In this document: positions 7,493 to 13,279 of the stretch, one piece after another
Layout of the letters: the number at the start of each line of letters is the position of its first letter
How positions within the stretch are numbered: the stretch's first letter is position 1
Assembly (NCBI GenBank): GCA_902795875.1
Contig: CADBND010000250.1
Coordinates: 1-13,841, forward strand
Reading direction: 5' to 3'
Source: an uncultured Erysipelotrichaceae bacterium
GTDB taxonomy: Bacteria > Bacillota_I > Bacilli_A > Erysipelotrichales > Erysipelotrichaceae
Length of the DNA: 13,841 nt
Notes under the pieces: model-generated
Databases searched by the model: none
Told to the model about the DNA's origin: nothing
What the model saw: only the letters and a program-made list of their open reading frames with translations
Made by a program: the position numbers and the translations under genes

Positions 7493-8146
7493 TTATTCTG
7501 TTTTGTTGAAAGCTTCAACGATCGCATCCTGTTTTTCCAGATATTCGTCAAGTTTGCCACATCTCATTAAGGAAACGTATTTGGCACAACTGATCGCCTG
7601 ACAGTTCTCAGCTTTTTCCGGATTGAAATAGATATCGGTAAATCCGTCATATTCCAGCAGTTTTTCCGAGACATCTTTGTTTTCCTTTAAGGCTCTCAGA
7701 TACAGATAATCATAGAAGAAGGTCCGCGGTTCATTGGGGAACCTTCTTCCTTCAAATTCAAAGGAAATGATCCTTCCCGACTTCTCTTTCCTTTCATCCT
7801 TCTTGGCATCACCGGGTCTCATTTCGTACATGTCAAGATAGGGACCGCCATGTTCATAAACCTTGCCTCCCTGAAAGACACATTCCAGGGGGATCCTTTT
7901 TCCTGATGAAGGAACATAGACCATAAGATTGAAGGCACTCAGTTTCATACCGAGTTCATCTTCTGAAGCTCTTGAGACTTCCAGGAGCTTCTGATCGCTG
8001 TGAAGTTTATGATAGGCTTCATGCAAGGAACGGATACTTCTTTGTTTCTGGGCTTTGGAAAAGCCGTTATAATATGTGAATTCACAGGTATATTTGCGAT
8101 AATACGGTTCTTTATTGTTTACTAGATAAATCTGTCTGCTTGCCAT
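7493..8146 (-). CDS. NADAR-family protein resembling DarT1-associated antitoxins
   Basis: The 217-aa sequence matches, from memory, the family of NADAR proteins found beside DarT1 toxins (also seen as a DUF6977-type family). Characteristic stretches are QKQRSIRSLHEA (33-44), LLEVSRASEDELGMKLSAFN (54-73), VFQGGKVYEHGGPYLDMY (90-107), DAKKDER (113-119), FFYDYLYLRAL (143-153) and FTDIYFNPEKAENCQA (169-184). Known members remove ADP-ribose from guanine in DNA and so counteract the toxin. That role is family knowledge; activity here is inferred. GGAGG at 8153-8157 is 6 bases from the ATG. The usual partner DarT is not adjacent: the upstream neighbour is an unrelated 188-aa protein. Other roles for the NADAR fold (N-glycosidase, as in YbiA) remain possible. 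Confidence 0.82.
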   Translation of the reverse strand: MASRQIYLVNNKEPYYRKYTCEFTYYNGFSKAQKQRSIRSLHEAYHKLHSDQKLLEVSRASEDELGMKLSAFNLMVYVPSSGKRIPLECVFQGGKVYEHGGPYLDMYEMRPGDAKKDERKEKSGRIISFEFEGRRFPNEPRTFFYDYLYLRALKENKDVSEKLLEYDGFTDIYFNPEKAENCQAISCAKYVSLMRCGKLDEYLEKQDAIVEAFNKTE

Positions 8147-8198
8147 ATCGATCCTCCTTCATTTTCCATATCAAATTAAAATCGAAAAGCCGGTCTGT

Positions 8199-8765
8199 CT
8201 AAGATTGCTTATACTTCACATCGTCAAGGATCGCTTTCAGGTAGTCTTCGCATTCTTTCAGGACCGCATCATTTTCTTCATCGATCTGAAAGAAGCGGAT
8301 GGATCGATCCTCCAAGTCAACGCCCATTTTTCCGAAGGTGATCACATAGCGATCATTCAATCTCGGTTCATGGAAGAAGGCATATAAAATTCTTGCATAT
8401 CTTGTTTCGTCTTTACTTGGCATGACGATGTCCGTGACATAGATGTCATAATCAAACAGTCCGCTTGAATATGTTTTATAGAAATGGATGCTTTCCTTTA
8501 CGTTGATGCAGCCGGCTGCCTCGTTCGCTTTTTTAACTTTTTCAAGGTCTTTCTTATTGCACTCATCAAACGTTTCCTTCTGACAGGGACCGCAACAGAT
8601 GAACTGTTCCAGATAGGAACCGCTATTTGCATTGAAGACGATCGTTTCATCAGGATCTCTATCGACCTTCATCTGTTTGAAAACAGGAACAAGAAGGATC
8701 GAAGCATGTCTCTTCAGATCGTTTATTTTGTTTATGTTATCAGTCTTTGTTTTTCTTTCTTTCAT
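8199..8765 (-). CDS. Hypothetical protein, 188 aa
   Basis: I do not recognise this protein. It is soluble and begins with a Lys-rich stretch. A cysteine cluster lies at 57-69 (CCGPC then C69), with an isolated C86 and C172. Beta-strand-like segments occur at 106-116 (YDIYVTDIVMP) and 140-160 (from YVITFGKMGVD to RSIRFFQ). It lacks the N-terminal H/T motifs of DarT-type ADP-ribosyltransferases, so it is not an obvious toxin. The ribosome binding site AAAGGAAA lies about 8 bases before the ATG. It sits 40 bases after the SprT-like gene and 52 before the NADAR gene, on the same strand, which suggests co-transcription with both. Confidence 0.78.
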   Translation of the reverse strand: MKERKTKTDNINKINDLKRHASILLVPVFKQMKVDRDPDETIVFNANSGSYLEQFICCGPCQKETFDECNKKDLEKVKKANEAAGCINVKESIHFYKTYSSGLFDYDIYVTDIVMPSKDETRYARILYAFFHEPRLNDRYVITFGKMGVDLEDRSIRFFQIDEENDAVLKECEDYLKAILDDVKYKQS

Positions 8766-8805
8766 TTTATCAGTTTCCTTTCATGGCTGATCGTCCTGCT
8801 TGTTT

Positions 8806-9447
8806 TCAGATCTGTTCCCGTTTGATCTTGCGCCACTTATTTTTATCCATATCCAAAAATGAGAAATCGATCTTTTTGACTTTGACCATATTCTGGTAAT
8901 AATACTTATCGCAATACTGGCAATGATATTGCGCATGTTCATCATCGCCATAGACATATCTTCCGCATTTGAAACATTGCCAGGAGTATTTCTCTTCCTT
9001 GCCCCAATTCTCTATTTTGCTTTCGTCAAACAATCCGTAATGATAAGCTTTTTCCGCGATCTTCAAGAGTAAATAAAACTCGCCATTGTGGCCGAAACCG
9101 TCGACGATGACTGCCGTATGAAGCAATTCGTGTGCCAGAACTTTTTTCCTGATCTTATCGTGGCTCTTCAATCGGTCACTGATCTCGATAGATTCCGGAA
9201 CAAGCGATAGATTTACGCTCTTCGCACAAGGACGCTTTGCGGACCTGCATAGTTCACCGGACATATATACAGACCGCATAAAGCATTGTCCCAAGGTGCT
9301 TTTCAAAGATCTGCTATATCGTACGACATCAGGCATGACGACAGGGAGACCAATGGCATCCAGTTCTCTGTAGACTTCTTCACACTCCTGTTTCAGCTTT
9401 TCATCTTCCTGCTGTCTTCTTTGTTTTTCAAGTTCTTTCTTGTTCAT
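8806..9447 (-). CDS. SprT-like zinc metalloprotease with C-terminal zinc ribbon
   Basis: The 213-aa protein has the SprT/SPRTN-type active site: HELLH at 106-110 with E107 as the general base, and the third zinc ligand in GHNGEF (H120). A second zinc site follows, C158/C161 and C176/C179, as in SprT proteins with a zinc-ribbon tail. Eukaryotic SPRTN digests proteins crosslinked to DNA, while most bacterial relatives are uncharacterised. The N terminus (1-30) is a highly charged likely coiled coil. I chose the ATG at 9447, since GGAAAGGAAG lies 5 bases before it; the ATG six codons upstream has no such site. A 143-base gap with a hairpin, a TTGACA box and a dyad separates it from clpP, so it may start its own transcript. 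Confidence 0.88.
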   Translation of the reverse strand: MNKKELEKQRRQQEDEKLKQECEEVYRELDAIGLPVVMPDVVRYSRSLKSTLGQCFMRSVYMSGELCRSAKRPCAKSVNLSLVPESIEISDRLKSHDKIRKKVLAHELLHTAVIVDGFGHNGEFYLLLKIAEKAYHYGLFDESKIENWGKEEKYSWQCFKCGRYVYGDDEHAQYHCQYCDKYYYQNMVKVKKIDFSFLDMDKNKWRKIKREQI

Positions 9448-9537
9448 TTTCACTTCCTTTCCCACATAAAAGCCATTATCCGCTCTACCGGATCTGCCGC
9501 ATATGGCGGTGTGTCGATAAATGAAAAATACTGTATC

Positions 9538-9564
9538 GCATTACTATTGTATAATGCCTGTCAA
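9538..9564 (-). promoter_or_regulatory. Candidate promoter/operator before the SprT-like gene
   Basis: On the - strand a perfect TTGACA (9564-9559) is followed at once by a dyad, GCATTA-8 nt-TAATGC (9538-9557). The dyad resembles a repressor operator overlapping a promoter. A convincing -10 at 16-18 nt is missing: TAATGC is at 15, and GATACA is at 21. The leader to the start at 9447 also contains two short stems, CCGC/GCGG and ATCCG/CGGAT. Confidence 0.3.
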
Positions 9565-9567
9565 TAC

Positions 9568-9597
9568 CCTATAAGGGGTGCTTTCACCCCTTATAGG
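9568..9597 (-). repeat. Perfect 13-bp hairpin at the clpP 3' end
   Basis: CCTATAAGGGGTG (9568-9580) and CACCCCTTATAGG (9585-9597) form a perfect 13-bp stem with a 4-nt loop. It overlaps the clpP stop codon at 9591-9593. No T run follows on either strand, so it is not a canonical intrinsic terminator. An RNA-stabilising or processing element that sets protease-gene expression apart from the downstream genes fits better. Confidence 0.7.
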
Positions 9598-10109
9598 ACC
9601 TCGTCGATCAGACCGTATTCCTTCGCCTTTATAGCAGAGAGCCAATAGTCACGGTCGCAATCCTTTTCGACCTGCTTCTTGTTTTTCTTTACTTTGGATG
9701 CCAGCAGGTTCATCAGTTCATCTTTTACTTCCAGCATGTTGTTATAGGCGATCTCGACATCGCTTACCGTTCCCTGCATTCCGCCAAAGACCTGGTGGAT
9801 CATACAGCGGGTATGTTCCATGCAGGAACGCTTTTCACCACTGGCCAGGATGATCGCCGCCATGGAGGCGACCGTTCCATAACCGACAGTATTGACTTTT
9901 GATTTGACTAAGCGCATCGCATCGATGATCGCCAGACCGTCTGCCACACTGCCGCCAGGTGAATTGATATAGATCGTGATATCTTCATTTCCCAGGGCGT
10001 CAAAATACATCAGTTTCGTTACAACGTAGTTTGCCATCTTCGCATCGATCACATCATCGATGAAGATGATCCTGCTTTCATTCAGAACCTGCATTAAATC
10101 ATTATTCAT
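9591..10109 (-). CDS. clpP: ClpP-type serine peptidase with shortened N terminus
   Basis: This is the proteolytic chamber subunit of a Clp protease. The 172-aa protein keeps the oxyanion and active-site motifs: YINSPGGS (47-54), S82 in GTVASMAAIILASG, H105 in RCMIHQVFGG, and D150 in EKDCDRDYWLS. It begins at the strand equivalent to DIYSRLLKERVIFL of E. coli ClpP, so the axial-loop hairpin and propeptide are absent. An in-frame TAA three codons upstream excludes an earlier start. The axial loops normally gate substrate entry and contact ClpX. The gene overlaps the ClpX-like gene by 8 bases, so the two are made together and form a dedicated pair, probably distinct from the housekeeping ClpXP. 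Confidence 0.92.
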   Translation of the reverse strand: MNNDLMQVLNESRIIFIDDVIDAKMANYVVTKLMYFDALGNEDITIYINSPGGSVADGLAIIDAMRLVKSKVNTVGYGTVASMAAIILASGEKRSCMEHTRCMIHQVFGGMQGTVSDVEIAYNNMLEVKDELMNLLASKVKKNKKQVEKDCDRDYWLSAIKAKEYGLIDEVL

Positions 10110-11247
10110 CTTCCTTTACTTCCTTTCTGTGTCTTTCGATTGCTTCTAAAAGAGTCATCCTTTTTTCAACCTTTTCGTTTTCTTCTTCAATCGGACGGAT
10201 CCTTTCTAAGACCAGCGTTTCTTCTGACTCGTCTCTTTCTGTTTCCGTCAGCATTTCTGTTTCTCTTATTTCGTGTTTGTATTCCGAAACGATGTCTCCG
10301 TTTTTCAGACACAGATCGATCTCACTGATGCCGGGATCACAGGAGACATCAAACACGGCATTTTCCAGATAAGCATTCAGCACATCGTCGAGCCCTCTGG
10401 CACCGACCTTCTTTTCATATGCCTCATGTGCGATCTTCTCGAAGACCTTGTCATCGATGTGAAGATCGACATCGACGGCATTGAAGAAATCCCGGTATTG
10501 GGTATAGGCTGATTCTTTTGAATCGATCAGAATCCGATAATAATCATCCTCGTTTAATTCATTCAGATTGATCAGAGTCGAGAAACGGCCGACCAGTTCC
10601 GGAATGAATCCGGCTTTGATGATATCTTCCTTAGTGATAGGTTCTTTTTCCGGTTTTCCTTTTTCAAAGCCCATCTTCTGTGTTTTCTTCTGTTCCTTGC
10701 GTCTTATGAAGTCAAAGGAACCGGTTGCGATAAAGGTGATCCCCGCTGTACTCAGCGATTTTGCATAGGTATGTCTGGAAGAGTTTTCCCTGTCAAAGAC
10801 CACTTCGTTTGGTTCCAGCATCTTTAAGAAATTCTGCTGCTGGGCAGTTCCTTCGCCCCGGACATCCAGAGCCTGATCATAGATCTTATCGAATTCATCA
10901 AGATAGATGATGGAATGCAGGACATCACTTTTGAGCTTGTCGGCAGCGTCTTTCAGGATATGCTCAACGTTGTTCATACCCTTATAACCGTTTTGAACGA
11001 CGTTGGAACAGTCAACTTCGAAAAAGGGAATATCGATGATCTTTGCCAGCTGCTTGGCACCGAAGGTCTTTCCCGATCCTGTCGGACCGACGACCAGCAG
11101 ATTGTTGTTTAAAGGGGTCTTCTCTTCTGCGATCAGTTTTTGATTCAGCTGATGTTTGTAACCAAGGATCGCCAATTGTCTGACATATTCATCCTGGCCG
11201 ACGACCTTTTTCTTCAGTTCATTTACGATCTCTCTGGAGTTCAACAT
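10102..11247 (-). CDS. ClpX-like AAA+ unfoldase without N-terminal zinc domain
   Basis: An ATP-driven unfoldase of ClpX type, 381 aa. Motifs in order: Walker A GPTGSGKT (54-61), pore loop GYKG (87-90), Walker B IIYLDEFD (113-120), a ClpX-like FIATGSFDFIRRK (172-184), a ClpP-docking tripeptide MGF (192-194) at the place of the IGF loop, FIPELVGRF with the box VII arginine R221, and sensor 2 VGARGL (281-286). The four-cysteine N-terminal domain that ClpX uses for adaptors and substrates is missing. Instead there is an acidic, Glu-rich C-terminal tail (about 325-381). The ATG at 11247 has GAGAGG 8 bases upstream, and an alternative ATG at 11253 is only 2 bases from it. The longer reading to 11358 runs through the upstream gene and is unlikely. 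It overlaps clpP by 8 bases. Confidence 0.9.
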   Translation of the reverse strand: MLNSREIVNELKKKVVGQDEYVRQLAILGYKHQLNQKLIAEEKTPLNNNLLVVGPTGSGKTFGAKQLAKIIDIPFFEVDCSNVVQNGYKGMNNVEHILKDAADKLKSDVLHSIIYLDEFDKIYDQALDVRGEGTAQQQNFLKMLEPNEVVFDRENSSRHTYAKSLSTAGITFIATGSFDFIRRKEQKKTQKMGFEKGKPEKEPITKEDIIKAGFIPELVGRFSTLINLNELNEDDYYRILIDSKESAYTQYRDFFNAVDVDLHIDDKVFEKIAHEAYEKKVGARGLDDVLNAYLENAVFDVSCDPGISEIDLCLKNGDIVSEYKHEIRETEMLTETERDESEETLVLERIRPIEEENEKVEKRMTLLEAIERHRKEVKEDE

Positions 11248-11280
11248 TTTCATCACCTCTCTTTCGTGTTTTTCTCCAAA

Positions 11281-11308
11281 AGGAGCTAGAGGCAAAGCCT
11301 CAGCTCCT
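11281..11308 (-). terminator. Hairpin with short U tract before the ClpX-like gene (partial terminator?)
   Basis: On the - strand AGGAGCTGAGGC (11308-11297) pairs with GCCTC-A-bulge-AGCTCCT (11293-11281), and TTTTGG follows. It overlaps the end of the 139-aa gene and lies 33 bases before the ClpX-like start. The stem is strong but the U tract is short, so read-through to clpXP is expected and the hairpin may set relative expression. Confidence 0.5.
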
Positions 11309-11705
11309 TGACATAGAAGTCCGGATTCAGGACCTGTACTCCATCCTTCCATCTGCATGCTGCAGGGATCGAAGCCCTAAAGCGCAAGGCTGTGTCCTTG
11401 AACAGGCTGAGATAGAGGACTTTCTCGCCCTTCTTCTTTTTCTTGCATACGGCATAAGCCGTCGCATACATCCTCGAGCTGAGCTCTCTGACCGTTTCAT
11501 CGGAGAGACCCGGGAGAAGATGCATATTCAGGCTTTCGTCGAAGCAATACTCGAAGATCTTATCTTCTTTTCCGCTTAAGGACCGGTTCAGCTTTTTCAG
11601 GATCCTTTCCCTGGTAAGCTCATCGCTCCCGTAAGCGAACTTTACAGCTTTTTCTTCGCCAGTCAGAAGATTTCTCATTTTCACGATCTCAAATGTTTTT
11701 GCCAT
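11286..11705 (-). CDS. Hypothetical protein, 139 aa, first gene of the accessory operon
   Basis: I do not recognise this protein. It is soluble and basic, with a lysine run (88-92, KKKKK) in its second half and no membrane segment. Its N-terminal region contains FEIVKMRNLLTGEEKAVKF (5-23) and a charged helix at 29-43. The C terminus (RWKDGVQVLNPDFYVKELRL, 118-137) is beta-like. The start is set by AAAGGAGG 4 bases before the ATG at 11705; an in-frame ATG at 11750 runs back through the terminator-like leader and lacks a ribosome binding site. As the first gene before an unfoldase that lacks its adaptor-binding domain, it could be a substrate adaptor or regulator, but this is only inference. 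Confidence 0.75.
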   Translation of the reverse strand: MAKTFEIVKMRNLLTGEEKAVKFAYGSDELTRERILKKLNRSLSGKEDKIFEYCFDESLNMHLLPGLSDETVRELSSRMYATAYAVCKKKKKGEKVLYLSLFKDTALRFRASIPAACRWKDGVQVLNPDFYVKELRLCL

Positions 11706-11731
11706 AAGGCCTCCTTTCTTTCGGGCATAAC

Positions 11732-11784
11732 AAAAAAGGCCCGAACACAATGGATAGACTCATCCTATCCACTGTAATCGAACC
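11732..11784 (-). terminator. Terminator-like hairpin in the leader of the accessory operon (attenuator candidate)
   Basis: On the - strand the arm at 11784-11765 pairs with 11757-11738 over about 20 positions. The fit is near perfect, with several G-T pairs and one mismatch, around a 7-nt loop, and TTTTTT follows at 11737-11732. This is a full intrinsic terminator placed between the promoter (11824-11851) and the first gene (11705). The 3' arm can also pair with a downstream element, TTCGGGC (11720-11726 complement) with GCCCGAA, which forms a second hairpin around the U run. Either most transcripts end here as a roughly 85-nt RNA, or read-through is regulated. Confidence 0.65.
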
Positions 11785-11823
11785 TTTAAGTTTTAAAATA
11801 TTTACACCTTTTGTGGCAGATTT

Positions 11824-11851
11824 ATAATATCAGATCCACAGTAAAATACAA
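11824..11851 (-). promoter_or_regulatory. Promoter of the accessory operon
   Basis: On the - strand TTGTAT (11851-11846), a 16-bp spacer and TATTAT (11829-11824) form a good sigma-A-type promoter. Transcription would start near 11817 and give a leader of about 110 nt containing the terminator-like hairpin. The stretch from here to the divergent promoter at 12036 (about 185 bases) holds no supported gene. Its - strand translation from 11880 to 12050 is discussed as a possible transposase remnant. Confidence 0.6.
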
Positions 11852-12035
11852 TAGTTTTTATGCTAAAGATGTGCTAAATTGTTGGGTTTCTGTATTAACT
11901 TTTTCTTTTTGTTTTCAACGCAAAAATAAGTGAAACCGGTCTGATTACTATTACTAAGGCCAACTTTTATATTGTCTTGAATCGCTTCACGAAGAAGAAA
12001 TCCTTTCTGTTTTCTCTTATGTTTTGTTTCTATCT

Positions 12036-12065
12036 TTGTTACGAGTATCCGTTTTTTGATATGAT
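12036..12065 (+). promoter_or_regulatory. Promoter of the BTAD regulator gene
   Basis: TTGTTA (12036-12041), an 18-bp spacer and TGATATGAT, an extended -10 with TATGAT at 12060-12065. The predicted start point at about 12071-12073 is only 3-5 bases before the ATG at 12076, so the mRNA would be almost leaderless. Confidence 0.6.
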
Positions 12066-12075
12066 TTAATTGAAC

Positions 12076-13272
12076 ATGTCTGAGAAGAGAGAATTGAAAG
12101 ATGTATTGATGGTGGATTTCTTCGGTTCTTTTGCCATGTCTTATAACGGTAACACGATCACCGATAAGGCGAAAAACAATGAGAACCAGTTCAACTATCT
12201 GATGCAGCTGATGACTCATTACGGAAAAGACGGAGTAAACAAGAACACGCTTCTGAATGTGCTATTTTCCGGTCGTGATCTTTTGAATCCGGCGCATGCG
12301 ATCCATTCGGTCATGTATAATGCCAGGAAGAGATTGCAGTCCTATGGGCTTCCCAAGGTGAACTACTTTATTGCCAGGGAAGGAAAGTATTACTGGAATC
12401 CGGAGATAGAGATCCGGGAGGATTGCCGGGTATTTGAGGAGATCCTTACAAGGGCAGAAAAAGAGGAAGACAGCGATAAGAAGATCGAGATGCTCAGAGA
12501 GGCCGTCTATCTCTATCAGGGGGATTTCCTGGAGAATCAGATCGGCGTAGGCTGGATCACGAGAGAGAACTGGCGTTATCGGAAACTGTTTGTTTCCTGT
12601 GTCAATGAACTGGCGAAGCTTTTCGACGAGAAGGGTCTTTATGAACAGCTGGAGAATCTGGGTCTTTATGCCAGCAGGATACAGCCTTTCTCGGATTGGG
12701 AGACGCTCACGATGCAGGCATATATCGCTTCGGGTTATATCGAGGATGCCTATAAACTGTTCGATGATACGGTGGAGCTCTATCTTCATGAACAGGGCAT
12801 CAAGCCTTCCAACAAGATGTTTGAACTGATCAACAGACTGGGCGAACAGTTTGAACATTCATCCGGTTCCCTGCAGGAGATTCAGGATCACCTCAGGGAA
12901 AAGGAAGGTGTCCATGGCGGCTATGATTGCAGCTATCCGGTCTTCCACGGTATCTATCAGGCGATCAGCCGTATCTCCGAACGTAGCGGCCAGACGATCT
13001 ATCTGATGCTTTGTACGATCGTGGATACCAAGGGCAATGCCTTGACGAAGGGTGAAAAGCTCGAGGAGCTTTCTCCGCGTTTGGAGGAGGCGATCCGTTC
13101 GACGATACGTCGTTCCGATATCATGAACAAGTACAATAAAGGTCAGTATCTTGTCTTACTGATGAATACGACGATGGAGAACTGTCAGATCATTCAGAGA
13201 AGGATCGATGAGAAATTCATGATCAACCGTCAGAGGATCTCCGTACGCTATCATGTGAATCCGTTATGGTAG
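12076..13272 (+). CDS. BTAD-type transcriptional regulator with degenerate GGDEF-like C-terminal domain
   Basis: The 398-aa protein has three parts. Residues 10-112 form a winged-helix, OmpR/SARP-like DNA-binding domain (MVDFFGSFAMSYNG, then HSVMYNARKRLQSYGL). Residues 115-260 form a bacterial transcriptional activator domain of TPR type (YLYQGDFLE at 145-153, AYIASGYIEDAYKLFDD at 215-231). Residues 285-395 resemble a GGDEF domain (IRRSDIMNKYNKGQYLVLL, 344-362) without a GGDEF active-site motif, so sensing rather than cyclic-di-GMP synthesis is expected. The ATG at 12076 has no ribosome binding site and nearly coincides with the predicted transcript start; a TTG at 12070 is also possible. It is divergent from the accessory operon and followed by a partner gene 7 bases downstream. 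Control of either neighbour is plausible but unproven. Confidence 0.88.
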   Translation: MSEKRELKDVLMVDFFGSFAMSYNGNTITDKAKNNENQFNYLMQLMTHYGKDGVNKNTLLNVLFSGRDLLNPAHAIHSVMYNARKRLQSYGLPKVNYFIAREGKYYWNPEIEIREDCRVFEEILTRAEKEEDSDKKIEMLREAVYLYQGDFLENQIGVGWITRENWRYRKLFVSCVNELAKLFDEKGLYEQLENLGLYASRIQPFSDWETLTMQAYIASGYIEDAYKLFDDTVELYLHEQGIKPSNKMFELINRLGEQFEHSSGSLQEIQDHLREKEGVHGGYDCSYPVFHGIYQAISRISERSGQTIYLMLCTIVDTKGNALTKGEKLEELSPRLEEAIRSTIRRSDIMNKYNKGQYLVLLMNTTMENCQIIQRRIDEKFMINRQRISVRYHVNPLW

Positions 13273-13279
13273 GTGGAAT

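Noticed and set aside
8199..9447. A DarT-type toxin upstream of the NADAR gene
   Set aside because: Both upstream proteins were read for the DarT N-terminal His/Thr pattern and nothing fits. One is SprT-like and the other is unrecognised.
11248..11358. N-terminal extension of the ClpX-like protein to an ATG at 11358
   Set aside because: The extension overlaps the 139-aa gene, has no ribosome binding site and does not resemble a ClpX zinc domain. The ATG at 11247 has a good site.
5814..11705. Prophage or integrated element using the tRNA-Ser as attachment site
   Set aside because: No integrase, capsid, portal or lysis gene is seen, and I found no second copy of the tRNA 3' end in the window.
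11706..11817. T-box or known metabolite riboswitch in the operon leader
   Set aside because: No T-box consensus (GGTGG) or recognisable aptamer core is present. Only a terminator-like hairpin and one competing stem are visible.
11863..12219. 118-aa - strand ORF across the regulator start
   Set aside because: Its first half is antisense to the regulator coding region and it lacks a ribosome binding site. Only its last part is of interest, as a possible remnant, and is reported as such.
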